Assembly: GCF_035917575.1 (NCBI RefSeq)
Contig: NZ_CP109090.1
Coordinates: forward strand, 806,001 to 870,000
Reading direction: 5' to 3'
Length of the DNA stretch: 64,000 nt
DNA from: Streptomyces sp. NBC_01788
Lineage (GTDB): Bacteria > Actinomycetota > Actinomycetes > Streptomycetales > Streptomycetaceae
Below, piece after piece: positions 1 to 8,373 of the stretch (positions are counted from its first letter, which is position 1; the number at the start of each line of letters is the position of its first letter). The notes beneath the pieces were generated by a model. It did not search any database, had not been told where the DNA came from, and was given only the letters and a program-made list of their open reading frames with translations. A program made the translations under genes and the position numbers.

Positions 1-329
1 TTGTCGCCCTGGAGCACCGGCATGTCCTCGCTGCCGACGACGGTGACCTCCTCGTCGTTCTCCAGGGCCAGCAGGAGCTGCGCCACCTCGAAGGGGACCT
101 CGCCCTCGGCGACCTCACGGGCCGCCGAGCCCTCGGGCAGGTTGCCGATGATCATCGCGGTGCCGCGGCCGCCAAACAGGTCGTAGCGCAGGAACACGCC
201 CTGGCAGGTGCCGTCGGGCGCGGGCAGCAGACCGGCGCCCAGGTTGCCGGGCCAGTCGCCCGGATCCATGGCCAGGACGTCGAAGTCGGGCCCGGCGGGC
301 GTGGCGTGGCGGCGGCGGAGGAACGACAT
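1..329 (-). CDS. Conserved hypothetical protein, 3' end cut off by the window
   Basis: The minus-strand frame opens with ATG at 329 (MSFLRRRHATPAG...) and stays open to the left edge, so only the first 109 codons are visible. The visible part is soluble, with no signal peptide or membrane segment. It contains the stretch DVLAMDPGDWPGNLGAGLLP followed by an acidic, alternating segment (LENDEEVTVVGSEDMPVLQG). It resembles uncharacterised Streptomyces proteins of similar N-terminal sequence, but I do not recognise a named domain. The frame has normal third-position GC, which supports it being real. Function unknown. Confidence 0.6.
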   Translation of the reverse strand, partial: MSFLRRRHATPAGPDFDVLAMDPGDWPGNLGAGLLPAPDGTCQGVFLRYDLFGGRGTAMIIGNLPEGSAAREVAEGEVPFEVAQLLLALENDEEVTVVGSEDMPVLQGD

Positions 330-418
330 GCCGCCATGGTACGTGCCCCGCCCGGCCCGGCGGCGTGAGGGAGGCCACCGACCGGGGGTGGAATCACCCG
401 GTGCCCGGGTGCGTGGCG

Positions 419-461
419 GTCGGGCCGGTGCGCCGGGGGGAGCCCGGCGCACCGGCCCGAC
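419..461 (-). terminator. Strong hairpin downstream of the USP gene
   Basis: A perfect 19-bp inverted repeat (left arm 419-437, GTCGGGCCGGTGCGCCGGG; right arm 443-461) closes a 5-nt loop. It starts about 64 nt after the stop of the USP gene at 525, so it is placed to end that transcript before the leftmost gene. There is no T-run, as is usual for Streptomyces hairpin terminators. Confidence 0.7.
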
Positions 462-524
462 CGGCGTGGGTGAGGAGCGCCGCACGACCGGGTGAGGAGT
501 GCGGGGGCAGCGGAGTGACCGGCG

Positions 525-1427
525 TCACTCCTCCGGCGGTGACGGAGGGATCACCGCGACGGGGCCGGCCGCGTGCAGAAGGACGGCCTGGGTGACCGAG
601 GCCATCATGCGGGCCGGTGACAGCAGGCGCCGGCGGTCGCGGCCGACCACGACCAGCTCGGCGTCGCGGGAGGCGGCGACCAGCAGCCCGGCCGCGTCGC
701 CGGGCGCCACGTGGGGCTCGGCGGGCACGTCGGGGTGGCGGGTGCGGTACGGGGCGAGGAAGCCCTCGGTCAGGGTTCGGGTCTCGTTCTCCACGGCGTC
801 CTGGTCGACCATGAGCGTGGTGACCTCCGCCGGGGCCACCCAGGCCGGAGGCGGCCACGGGTAGGCGGCGACCACCTGGAGCCGGGCCCCGCGCAGGGCG
901 GCCTCCATGAAGGCGAAATCGAGCACGGCGTCGTCGGGGCTGTCGGCATTGACGCCGACGACCACCCGCGGCCCCGGGCCGGCCGCCGTCTCGCCGTGCA
1001 CCTCGCGGCCGGGCCGGGGCACCACGACGACCGGGCAGTCGGCGTCGCGGGCCGCGGCCAGGCTGCTGGAGCCGAGGAGCAGACTGGCGAAGCCGCCGCG
1101 CCCCCGTGAGCCAAGCACCAACAGCTGGGCTTCAACACCCAGTTCGGGCAGCAGCGCGCCCGGAAGGCCGTCCAGACCGGCGAACTCGACCTCCGTACCG
1201 GAGGCGCGTTCCCCCAGATGGGCGCGTGCCTGGTCGAGCACCGGATCGCCGTCGTCGCCGGGCGGTCCGGCGACGAGGATGTCGGGCTGGGCCAGGGCTG
1301 CGTACTGCCGGACATGGACCGCGCGCAGGGGCGCGTCGCGCCGCCGGGCGGCGTCGAGGGCCCAGTCCAGGGCGCGCAGGCTGTCGTCGGAGCCGTCGAC
1401 GGCGGCGACGACCGGTGGGGTGCTCAT
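525..1427 (-). CDS. Tandem universal stress protein (two UspA domains)
   Basis: This 300-residue protein has two UspA domains. The first begins PPVVAAVDGSDDSLRAL and carries the ATP-loop pattern G-2x-G-9x-G-S at LGSRGRGGFASLLLGSSS. The second begins around residue 152 with VVVGVNADSPDD and ends VGRDRRRLLSPARMMASVTQ. Domain 2 lacks the canonical GxxG(9x)G(S/T) loop, so nucleotide binding may be confined to domain 1. GGAGGAGAGGAACTC precedes the ATG at 1427. UspA proteins act in the cytoplasm in stress or starvation survival, often by binding ATP. It belongs to the same family as the five USP genes at 25-39 kb but stands apart from them. Confidence 0.9.
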   Translation of the reverse strand: MSTPPVVAAVDGSDDSLRALDWALDAARRRDAPLRAVHVRQYAALAQPDILVAGPPGDDGDPVLDQARAHLGERASGTEVEFAGLDGLPGALLPELGVEAQLLVLGSRGRGGFASLLLGSSSLAAARDADCPVVVVPRPGREVHGETAAGPGPRVVVGVNADSPDDAVLDFAFMEAALRGARLQVVAAYPWPPPAWVAPAEVTTLMVDQDAVENETRTLTEGFLAPYRTRHPDVPAEPHVAPGDAAGLLVAASRDAELVVVGRDRRRLLSPARMMASVTQAVLLHAAGPVAVIPPSPPEE

Positions 1428-1551
1428 GAGTTCCTCTCCTCCGAACGGAGACCTCCCCGCGGACCCGGCGTCGCTCGGCCGCCGGCCCCGGCGGGGCTTT
1501 CAAGGTCCCCTGTCCCCGGACGCGAGGGAAACACCCCTGATCCGCGTCCGG

Positions 1552-1794
1552 TCAGGTGAGGTTGAACTCCCCGTGCCGTGCCCCTGACATGAACGCCCCC
1601 CACTCGGCGGGGGTGAAGATCAGGAAGGGGCTTTCCGGGCGGCCGCCGTTGCGCATCGCGATGAAACCCTCGACGAAGGCGATCTGGACATCTCCCAGGC
1701 CGCCGCTGCTGGACTGCCACTGCGCGCTGCTGAGATCCAGTTCCGGCTTGTCCCATCCCGCGAGCGGGTGCTGCTTGACAGTGCTCTCGGCCAC
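1552..1794 (-). CDS. DUF397 domain-containing protein
   Basis: An 80-residue protein with the DUF397 layout: a W-x-S-S-S-like start (AQWQSSSGG), a central segment with FIAMRNGGRPESP and the closing F-x-x-x-E-W-x-x-F motif (IFTPAEWGAFMSGAR). I chose GTG at 1794 because GGGGAGGA lies about 8 nt upstream. The longer TTG start at 1812 would place the ribosome site inside the gene. DUF397 proteins are common in Streptomyces, usually next to XRE-type regulators (for example the BldB/WhiJ-like systems), but no such partner is adjacent here. Molecular function is unknown. Confidence 0.8.
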   Translation of the reverse strand: MAESTVKQHPLAGWDKPELDLSSAQWQSSSGGLGDVQIAFVEGFIAMRNGGRPESPFLIFTPAEWGAFMSGARHGEFNLT

Positions 1795-1831
1795 GTCCGT
1801 GCTCCTCCCCAATCGTCGTCCGCGGGTCAGC

Positions 1832-2446
1832 CTAGCGATCGAGACCCGGCGTCAACAGGCCACGTGAGGGGGACTTTTCAGCAGAGGCGCCAGGCCGCGT
1901 GCGGATGTGCAGGTGGCCGTCGAGTGGGTGGTCGGGCGGCGCCGCCGGCAGGATCCCGGCCTGTTCGTACCCGCATGTGCGCGCGACCCGGCAGGAGGCC
2001 GTGTTGTCCACCTGGTGCAGCAGCTCCAGCCGGGCCGGCCCCCGGCCCCCGAACAGGGTGAAGGCCCAGTCGGTCAGGGCCAGCAGGGCCCGGGGCGCCA
2101 CCCCCCTGCCGCGTGCGTGCGCGGCGGTCCAGTAGCCCACCTCGGCGGACGGGACGCCACGACGTAGGCCCTTGACGACGGCGTGCCCCACCAGACGCTC
2201 GCAGCCCTCGGGGCCTTGCGCCTCCAGGACGGCGAACGAGAAGCGGTCCCCCGTCTCCCAGTCCCGCTGCCGCTCCCGGATCCACCGGGCCGCGTCGGCC
2301 CCGTCGTCCACGACCTGACCGGCCCACCGGCGCAGTGCCTCGTCCCGGTACGCCTCGACCAGGTCGGCCGCGTCCGCCGCGCGCCAGGGGCGCAGGGTCA
2401 GCGCGGGGGCGTCGGGGGTCGCCTCCGCCATCGGGTAGGCCGTCAC
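1832..2446 (-). CDS. GNAT family N-acetyltransferase
   Basis: This 204-residue protein has the acetyltransferase fold of RimJ/RimL-like GNAT enzymes. It opens with LTLRPWRAADAADLVEAYRD, has the beta-4 strand VGYWTAAHARGRGVAPRALLAL with the acetyl-CoA pyrophosphate loop (R-G-R-G-V-A), and ends the core with NTASCRVARTCGYEQAGIL. The GTG start overlaps the stop of the upstream ligase gene by 4 nt (GTGA), so the two are translationally coupled. The substrate cannot be read from sequence. Small molecules or N-terminal amino groups are usual for this subfamily. Confidence 0.85.
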   Translation of the reverse strand: MTAYPMAEATPDAPALTLRPWRAADAADLVEAYRDEALRRWAGQVVDDGADAARWIRERQRDWETGDRFSFAVLEAQGPEGCERLVGHAVVKGLRRGVPSAEVGYWTAAHARGRGVAPRALLALTDWAFTLFGGRGPARLELLHQVDNTASCRVARTCGYEQAGILPAAPPDHPLDGHLHIRTRPGASAEKSPSRGLLTPGLDR

Positions 2447-3942
2447 CGCGCGGTGAACCGGTCGCGCAGTTCCCTCTTGAGGATCTTCCCGCTGGCGTTG
2501 CGCGGCAGTTCCTCCACGAAGATCACTTTCTTGGGAACCTTGAACGACGCGAGCTTCTCACGGGCGTGGGCGATCAGACCGGCCTCCGTGACCTCGCCGC
2601 ACGGGACCACGAACGCGGTGACCGCCTCGATCCACCGCTCGTCGGGGAGCGCGACCACGGCCGCCTCGGCGACACCCGGGTGCGTGTACAGGACGTCCTC
2701 GACCTGGCGCGAAGCCACCAGGACGCCACCGGAGTTGATGACGTCCTTCACCCGGTCGACCACCGTGTAGTAGCCGTGCGGGTCGCGTACGGCGAGGTCG
2801 CCGGAGCGGAACCAGCCCGCGCGGAACGCCTCCGCGGTCTCCTCGGGGCGGTCCCAGTAGCCCTCGCACAACTGCGGTGAGCGGTAGACGATTTCGCCCG
2901 GCGTGCCGTCGGGCACGTCGTTGCCTTCCTCGTCGACGACGCGGGCGTCCACGAACAGCACCGGCCGGCCGCAGGAGTCCATGCGGCCCTTGTGCTCGTC
3001 GGGCCCGAGCACCATGGCCAGGGGGCCGATCTCACTCTGGCCGAAGCAGTTGTAGAAGGCGAGTCGCGGCAGGCGCTCCCGCAGGCGTTCCAGGACCGGC
3101 ACCGGCATGATCGACGCGCCGTAGTACGCCTTGCGCAGTCCGCCCAGGTCGCGGGTGGCGAAGTCGGGGCGCCCGGCCAGCCCGATCCAGACCGTGGGCG
3201 GCGCGAACAGGCTGTCCGCGCGTCCGGCCTCGACCAGGTCGAGGATCCGGTCGCCGTCGGGCGCGTCGAGGACGATGTTCGTCGCGCCGACGGCGATGTA
3301 CGGCAGCAGGAAGACGTGCATCTGCGCCGAGTGGTAGAGGGGCAGCGCGTGGACGGGGCGGTCCCCCGCACTGAAGTCGAGCGCGGTGATCGCGCTCAGG
3401 TACTCGTGGACCAGCGCCCGGTGCGTCATCATCGCGCCCTTGGGCAGGGCGGTGGTGCCCGAGGTGTACAGCAGTTGCACGAGGTCATCGGAACGCGGCT
3501 CGGGGCCGTCGTACGGAAGCGTGGACGGCAGCCGGGCGAGCAGCGAGTCGTCCGCGTCGCGCAGCGGCAACGTCCTTGTTCCGGCCGGGAGTCGCCCGGC
3601 CAGGTCCGGGTCGGTGAGCACCAGGGCGCTGCCCGACTGGCCGACGATGTGGGCGAGATCGTCGCCGGTGAGGCTCTGGTTGACGGGCACGTGCACCAGG
3701 CCGGCGCGGGCGCAGGCGAGGAAGCCGATCAGGTAGGCGTCGGAGTTGTGGCCGTAGGCGGAGACGCGGTCGCCGCGGGCGAGGTCCTGGCCGAGCAGGA
3801 CGTTCGCCGCGCGGGAGACGGCGTCGTCGAGTTCGGCGTACGTCCAGGCGCGCTCGCCGTACTCGACGGCGACGCGTGCCGGGGTGCGCCGGGCACTGCG
3901 CCGCAGGACTCCGTCGACCGTACTGCCGTGTCCAGGCGTCAT
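2443..3942 (-). CDS. Class I acyl-CoA synthetase (AMP-forming ligase)
   Basis: This 499-residue ANL-superfamily enzyme activates a carboxylic acid with ATP and then transfers it to CoA. It has the P-loop-like motif LLYTSGTTALPKGAMMTHRA, the A5 region FYNCFGQSEIGP, the A8 hinge region GWFRSGDLAVRD and the C-terminal lysine motif LPRNASGKILKRELR, so it looks catalytically complete. The length is typical for fatty acyl- or aryl-CoA ligases. It lies first in a two-gene unit, overlapping the GNAT gene. The chain-length or aromatic substrate is not deducible. The divergent gene at 4137 shares the 194-bp intergenic region. Confidence 0.9.
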   Translation of the reverse strand: MTPGHGSTVDGVLRRSARRTPARVAVEYGERAWTYAELDDAVSRAANVLLGQDLARGDRVSAYGHNSDAYLIGFLACARAGLVHVPVNQSLTGDDLAHIVGQSGSALVLTDPDLAGRLPAGTRTLPLRDADDSLLARLPSTLPYDGPEPRSDDLVQLLYTSGTTALPKGAMMTHRALVHEYLSAITALDFSAGDRPVHALPLYHSAQMHVFLLPYIAVGATNIVLDAPDGDRILDLVEAGRADSLFAPPTVWIGLAGRPDFATRDLGGLRKAYYGASIMPVPVLERLRERLPRLAFYNCFGQSEIGPLAMVLGPDEHKGRMDSCGRPVLFVDARVVDEEGNDVPDGTPGEIVYRSPQLCEGYWDRPEETAEAFRAGWFRSGDLAVRDPHGYYTVVDRVKDVINSGGVLVASRQVEDVLYTHPGVAEAAVVALPDERWIEAVTAFVVPCGEVTEAGLIAHAREKLASFKVPKKVIFVEELPRNASGKILKRELRDRFTAR

Positions 3943-4074
3943 GACACATGATCCTCGTTCCGCTGCGGCGGAAGGTCAAGAAACGCCGTGGACACCGTTC
4001 ACCCAAGCCTACTTGACGCGCAGTCAGGATCAAGCGGGCACGCACGCACCGTTGACACGGCCCTCACCTGACAC

Positions 4075-4115
4075 GAAAGTTTCACTCCGCACGACCATCC
4101 CCGAAAGATACTTTC
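4075..4115 (+). promoter_or_regulatory. Paired GAAA-type inverted repeats before the hydrolase gene
   Basis: Two small inverted repeats occur close together: GAAAGTTTC at 4075-4083 and GAAAGATACTTTC at 4103-4115. They lie 22-62 bp upstream of the ATG at 4137, just after a TTGACA hexamer at 4052-4057 that could be a -35 box. They may be operator half-sites or part of the promoter. No matching regulator is visible. Confidence 0.35.
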
Positions 4116-4136
4116 AGACGGTGGGCGGGAGGCCTC

Positions 4137-5927
4137 ATGACGACCGACGGCGCGGCAGGCAGAGCAGCAGCAGGCGGGCTGACACGCCGCCAACTGGGCA
4201 GGGGCACGATGGCATTGGGTGGCGCATTGGCGCTCGCGGCCCTGCCCGCGGGACCGGCCGCCGCCGCCCCGGCGAACGGCAGCCCCACCCTGCGGTACGG
4301 ATCCCCCGAGCGGGCCGGTCTGCTGGCCGCCCCGCTGCGCCAACTCGTCGAGGACGCGGAGGCGTTCCTCGGCCCGTCCCCCACGCACCCCTGGTACGCG
4401 GGAGCCGTGCTGCTCGCCGGGCGCGGCGGGACCGTGGCGCTGCACGAGCCGATCGGCATGGCGGTGCGCTACTCGGCGTACGACGAGAAGACCGACACCG
4501 CCGTGGAGTTCCCGGCGGACCGGCGGATCCCGATGACCCGGGACACCGTCTTCGACCTGGCCTCGGTCTCCAAGCTGTTCACCTCGCTGCTCGCGGTGCA
4601 GCAGCTCGAACGGGGCACGCTGGAACTGGAGGGCAGGGTCGCGTCCTACCTCCCGGACTTCGGCCGGGCGGGCAAGCAGGACGTCACCATCCGCCAACTC
4701 CTCACCCACACCTCGGGATTCCGCGCCTGGATCCCGCTGTACGACGCGCCGACGTACGAGGGGAAACTCGAACTCCTCCGCAACGAGGCCCTGATCAACC
4801 CGCCCGGCACCGCGTACCTGTACTCGGACCTGAACATGATCTCCATGCAACTGGTCCTGGAGTCGGTCACCGGGCAGACCCTCGACACCCTGCTGCACGA
4901 GCGGATCACCGGGCCGCTCGGCCTCGACCGCACCCGCTACAACCCGCCCGCCTCCTGGAAGCCGCGGATCGCGGCCACCGAGGACGCCCGCAAACCCTGG
5001 TCGGGCCTGGACCGCGGCCTGGTGTGGGGCGAGGTGCACGACGAGAACGCGTTCAGCCTCGGCGGGGTGGCGGGGCACGCGGGCGTCTTCTCCTGCGCGT
5101 GGGACCTCGCGGTCCTGGGCCGTACGCTGCTCAACGGCGGCGCGTACGGGCGTACCCGCGTCCTGCGGCCGGAGTCGGTGGAGCTGATGTTCACCGACTT
5201 CAACACCGCCTTCCCCGGTGACGCGCACGGCCTCGGCTTCGAGCTCCACCAGCACTGGTACATGGGCGCGATGGCCACTCCGCGCACCGCGGGGCACACC
5301 GGGTTCACCGGCACGTCGCTGGTCCTCGACCCGACCACCGACTCGTTCCTGATCGTCCTCGGCAACTCCGTGCACCCGGTGCGCAACTGGCGCTCCGGCT
5401 CCGCTCCGCGGGTCGCCACCGGCAACGACCTGGCACGGGCCGTACCGGTCCGTGCGACGCGGGGCCGCACGGCGTGGTTCTCCGGGATGGCGAGTTCCAC
5501 GACGGCGACCCTGGCCCTCCCCTCGCTCGACACCTCCGCGGGCGGCGCCCGGCTGCGGTGCGACCTGTGGTGGGACACCGAGCCCGGATCGGACGTGCTC
5601 GTCCTGGAGTGCACGACGGACGGCGGCGCCACCTGGCAGCCGGTGCCGTTCACCACGACGCACCGTGGGGAGGAGCCGGAGCGGCACCCGACGGGCATCG
5701 CCACCGGCTACTCGGGCCGGGTCTGGCACGGCCTCACGGCCGACCTCCCGGCGGCCGGACGGCTGACCCTGCGCTGGCGGTACACGACGGACCGCCTGTA
5801 CGTGGGTCGCGGTGCCTACGTCGACGCCCAGCGGGTCGAGACCGGCCGCGCCGTCCTGTTCGACGAGGCGCGCCCGGCGGACTCGTCCCGTATCGAGGCG
5901 AAGGGCTGGACGGCCTCCGCGGACTGA
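4137..5927 (+). CDS. Secreted (Tat) serine hydrolase, beta-lactamase/class C esterase fold with C-terminal beta-sandwich
   Basis: This 596-residue exported enzyme starts with a twin-arginine signal (LTRRQLGRGTMALGGALALA, then an Ala-rich cleavage site). The beta-lactamase-type domain follows. The Ser-x-x-Lys nucleophile motif is DLASVSKLFTSLL (about residue 145), the second motif is Tyr-Ser-Asp-Leu-Asn and the third is HTGFTGTS. This arrangement fits esterases, D-aminopeptidases and penicillin-binding-like hydrolases. From about residue 450 a separate beta-rich domain (LRCDLWWDTEPGSDVLVLEC and RLTLRWRYTTDRLYVGRGAY) resembles the jelly-roll modules found in immune inhibitor A-type proteases. 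GGGAGG lies 8 nt before the ATG. The substrate is unknown. Confidence 0.85.
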   Translation: MTTDGAAGRAAAGGLTRRQLGRGTMALGGALALAALPAGPAAAAPANGSPTLRYGSPERAGLLAAPLRQLVEDAEAFLGPSPTHPWYAGAVLLAGRGGTVALHEPIGMAVRYSAYDEKTDTAVEFPADRRIPMTRDTVFDLASVSKLFTSLLAVQQLERGTLELEGRVASYLPDFGRAGKQDVTIRQLLTHTSGFRAWIPLYDAPTYEGKLELLRNEALINPPGTAYLYSDLNMISMQLVLESVTGQTLDTLLHERITGPLGLDRTRYNPPASWKPRIAATEDARKPWSGLDRGLVWGEVHDENAFSLGGVAGHAGVFSCAWDLAVLGRTLLNGGAYGRTRVLRPESVELMFTDFNTAFPGDAHGLGFELHQHWYMGAMATPRTAGHTGFTGTSLVLDPTTDSFLIVLGNSVHPVRNWRSGSAPRVATGNDLARAVPVRATRGRTAWFSGMASSTTATLALPSLDTSAGGARLRCDLWWDTEPGSDVLVLECTTDGGATWQPVPFTTTHRGEEPERHPTGIATGYSGRVWHGLTADLPAAGRLTLRWRYTTDRLYVGRGAYVDAQRVETGRAVLFDEARPADSSRIEAKGWTASAD

Positions 5928-6285
5928 GGAAGGACTGAGGAAATCGACACCGGTCGACTTCGATCAATTTCGGCCTTTCCGCACTCGGGAAATTCGCAAC
6001 AATCGCCAACAGCGGAAATAGACGAATGCCGTTCCCCTTCCTTTCCCACAGACCCCATTCAGCTCCCCCACCAGCGACGCGGTAACGGAAATAAAAAGCT
6101 CACGAATACGGGTCCCATCCGCATCACGGGCGATAATGTGAATCCGCAACCGGATGGGGGATTCCGGGATCTGCGATCAGTCATGGCTGCCTCTGTGTCA
6201 GGGCCGTTCCGTGTCTGAAACATGTGCGACAACGGTCGCCGGCCGCCTCCGCGGCCGCCGGCGGCCGTATCGGGGGTGAGGAACA
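5928..6285 (+). promoter_or_regulatory. AT-richer leader/promoter region of the five-gene NTPase system
   Basis: This 358-bp gap is clearly lower in GC than its surroundings between about 5940 and 6180 and has no convincing gene. It carries a short inverted repeat, ATCCG-CAAC-CGGAT, at 6142-6155 and ends in a good ribosome site (GTGAGGAACA) before the GTG at 6286. It is the only sizeable AT-rich stretch ahead of the operon and so the likely main promoter. I could not fix a -35/-10 pair. Confidence 0.45.
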
Positions 6286-8148
6286 GTGCAGTCGGACCAC
6301 GGTGCGAAGACCGGGGCGGCCGACCTTCGGGCCGCGCTCCGCGTCGCGGACCTGCTGGCCGGCGGGCCCGCCACGCGCGGCACGGAACCGGACGGCGAGC
6401 GGGGCGAGCCGCCGGCGCCGCCCGACCGGCACCGGGTGGCGCGGCTCCTGTCCGCCGCGGCCCCGCCGCCCGTCCACGCCTGGCGATCCGCCTGGGAGGA
6501 CGTGCTCGCCGAGGAACGCGCCGGGCGGTCGCCGGCGGGCCTGGGCTGGGTACTCACCCGCCTCGCTTCCGGCGCCTTCCCGGCCCTGGACGTACTGGAG
6601 GTCGGCTGTGAGCGGCTGCGCCTGAACCGGCTGGCCTACGGACCCGGCGCGACCGGTCCGGAGCTGATCCGACTGGCCGAGTCGTCCTGGACCGAACTGG
6701 CCCCCGCCTCCGCGGTGCTCCCGCGGGAGCGGCCGGGCCGGCTCTTCCTCCTCGCCGGCGGGAAGACCGGCGCCACGGCCGGGGTCGACGCCGCCCTGCG
6801 GACCTCTCTGGCCTCCTTCGCGCGGACCGGGCACCGCGATCCGACCGAGCCGCTCGTGCTCGCCGTCAGGGCCGCCGGCTGGCAGCCGCTGGAGCGGGCG
6901 GCCGAGGCGGTGCGGGCGGAGTCGGGCGCGCTGCTGTGCCTGCGGCTGCCCGCGCACTGGCCCCTGGCGCCGGAGGACCTGACGGGCGAACTGCCGCTGC
7001 GCACCACGGTGTGGCTCGCCGCCGCCCACGTCGACGGCGCCTCGGGGACGGTGGGCCTGGTGCGCCGGCCACTGTTCCCCGCGGGCAGCCGCGCGGACGG
7101 GCGTACCGCCGCCGGACCCGTCGTGCGGATCCCTGTCACCGCGCCGCCGCCCGGCGCGACCACCGGCGAGAGCGTCGCCGCCGTCGTCGCCGCCGGGCGG
7201 GACGAACCGGCGTCCCGGTGGCGCTCGCTGCGCATCGACCGGCTCGTACTGCCGCCCGGCTCCCGGACCACGCTGTCCTACTCCCTGCACGGAAGAAGCC
7301 GGGTGGAACTGCGCTACGACGGCCACCACGAACCCGAGACCTCCCCCTGGCCCGCGCTGGCCTCCGGGACGCCCCAGCAGCTCTCCCGGCCCTGCCCGGT
7401 CGACCTGATGGTCGCCGTCGAGGTCTCCGGGCCGCAGTCCGACGGGGGCACCGCGGTCGAGGAGCGCCTCCAGGAGGCCGCGGCCGTCGTCATCGCCGTA
7501 CAGGACGCCGTCGGCGGCGACGACACGCTCCGGGTGGGCCTGATCGGCTACCGCGACCACGACCCGCTCCACGGGCCGCGCGACCACGACCCCGTGGTGC
7601 ACCGGGTCGGGATGTCGGCGGCGCCGGACGCCGCGCGGGCGCTGGAGTCCTGGCGCCCCTGCCCCCTGCGGCACGACTTCGCCACGGGGCTGGAGCACGT
7701 GCCCGGGGAACTGCCCGGGTGGCGCCACCAGTGGCGGGCCGACAGCCACCGGGTGCTGCTCGTGGTCGGCTCCCGGCCGCCGCATCCGCGGGCCCGCCCG
7801 CCCCAGGTGCTGCGACGCGGCGCACCCGTGCGCATCTGCCCCGACCGGCTGGACTGGCAGGCCGAACTGGACGCGGCACGCCACCACGAGGGCGTCGCCT
7901 GCGTGGCCGTCGTCGACGAACCGGCGTGGATGGACGAGCTGGTGGGCGAACCCCATCTGGCGCACTGGGCGGACCACGCCTGGGGCGCGTTCGGCACCGA
8001 GGGGCGGTTCGACGCGGGGCACGACCCGCGGCAGATCGCCGCCGTCGTCGCGGCGCCCTCGCTGTGCCTGCCGCAGGACGGCGCGCCGATCCGGCTGGTC
8101 GTCGCCGACGGCACGACCGCCGACTGGCAGCACGCCGTGGCCGGCTGA
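6286..8148 (+). CDS. vWA-like protein of the GTPase-associated system (degenerate MIDAS)
   Basis: This 620-residue cytosolic protein has no signal or membrane segment. The N-terminal half is helical and unrecognised (for example PPPVHAWRSAWEDVLAEERA). The middle is beta-rich. The C-terminal 200 residues look like a von Willebrand A fold: first strand CPVDLMVAVEVSGPQSDGG, a helix EERLQEAAAVVIAVQDAV, a strand LRVGLIGYRDHD and a later strand HRVLLVVGSRPPHP. The metal-site motif DxSxS is not intact (VEVSG), so metal binding is doubtful. GTGAGGAACA precedes the GTG start. It is first in a run of five same-strand genes with a P-loop GTPase, GAP1-like protein, second vWA protein and kinase. It may act as the core partner or substrate adaptor. 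The vWA call is inference from strand pattern. Confidence 0.65.
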   Translation: MQSDHGAKTGAADLRAALRVADLLAGGPATRGTEPDGERGEPPAPPDRHRVARLLSAAAPPPVHAWRSAWEDVLAEERAGRSPAGLGWVLTRLASGAFPALDVLEVGCERLRLNRLAYGPGATGPELIRLAESSWTELAPASAVLPRERPGRLFLLAGGKTGATAGVDAALRTSLASFARTGHRDPTEPLVLAVRAAGWQPLERAAEAVRAESGALLCLRLPAHWPLAPEDLTGELPLRTTVWLAAAHVDGASGTVGLVRRPLFPAGSRADGRTAAGPVVRIPVTAPPPGATTGESVAAVVAAGRDEPASRWRSLRIDRLVLPPGSRTTLSYSLHGRSRVELRYDGHHEPETSPWPALASGTPQQLSRPCPVDLMVAVEVSGPQSDGGTAVEERLQEAAAVVIAVQDAVGGDDTLRVGLIGYRDHDPLHGPRDHDPVVHRVGMSAAPDAARALESWRPCPLRHDFATGLEHVPGELPGWRHQWRADSHRVLLVVGSRPPHPRARPPQVLRRGAPVRICPDRLDWQAELDAARHHEGVACVAVVDEPAWMDELVGEPHLAHWADHAWGAFGTEGRFDAGHDPRQIAAVVAAPSLCLPQDGAPIRLVVADGTTADWQHAVAG

Positions 8149-8155
8149 CAAGGAC

Positions 8156-8290
8156 GAGGCCGGCAAGGAACCAGGCCAACGAGGGCCCGAGGCCGACGAA
8201 GGCCGAATTCGACGAAGACCGAGGCCGGCGAAAACCCAGGCCAACGAGGGCCCGAACCCGATGAGGACCGGGGTCGGCGCGGGTCTCGCC
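8156..8290 (+). repeat. 65-bp imperfect direct repeat between genes 1 and 2 of the system
   Basis: Two tandem copies with a period of 65 bp fill the gap. A 9-mer GAGGCCGGC occurs at 8156 and 8221, and a 20-bp identical block (CCAGGCCAACGAGGGCCCGA) occurs at 8171-8190 and again at 8236-8255. The remainder is diverged. The region has no open reading frame of its own on the coding strand. It could be an expanded linker, a regulator site pair or an mRNA element between the two cistrons. Confidence 0.75.
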
Positions 8291-8373
8291 CACACCGGGG
8301 CGCGCGTGTGCGCGGACCGGACCACCATCGCGCGGCGGACGACATCCGCCGCCCATCGAGCGGGAGCACATCC

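Noticed and set aside
5964..6149. 61-codon minus-strand frame in the AT-richer leader
   Set aside because: Its codons are random-looking, there is no ribosome site, and the region is more likely the operon promoter.
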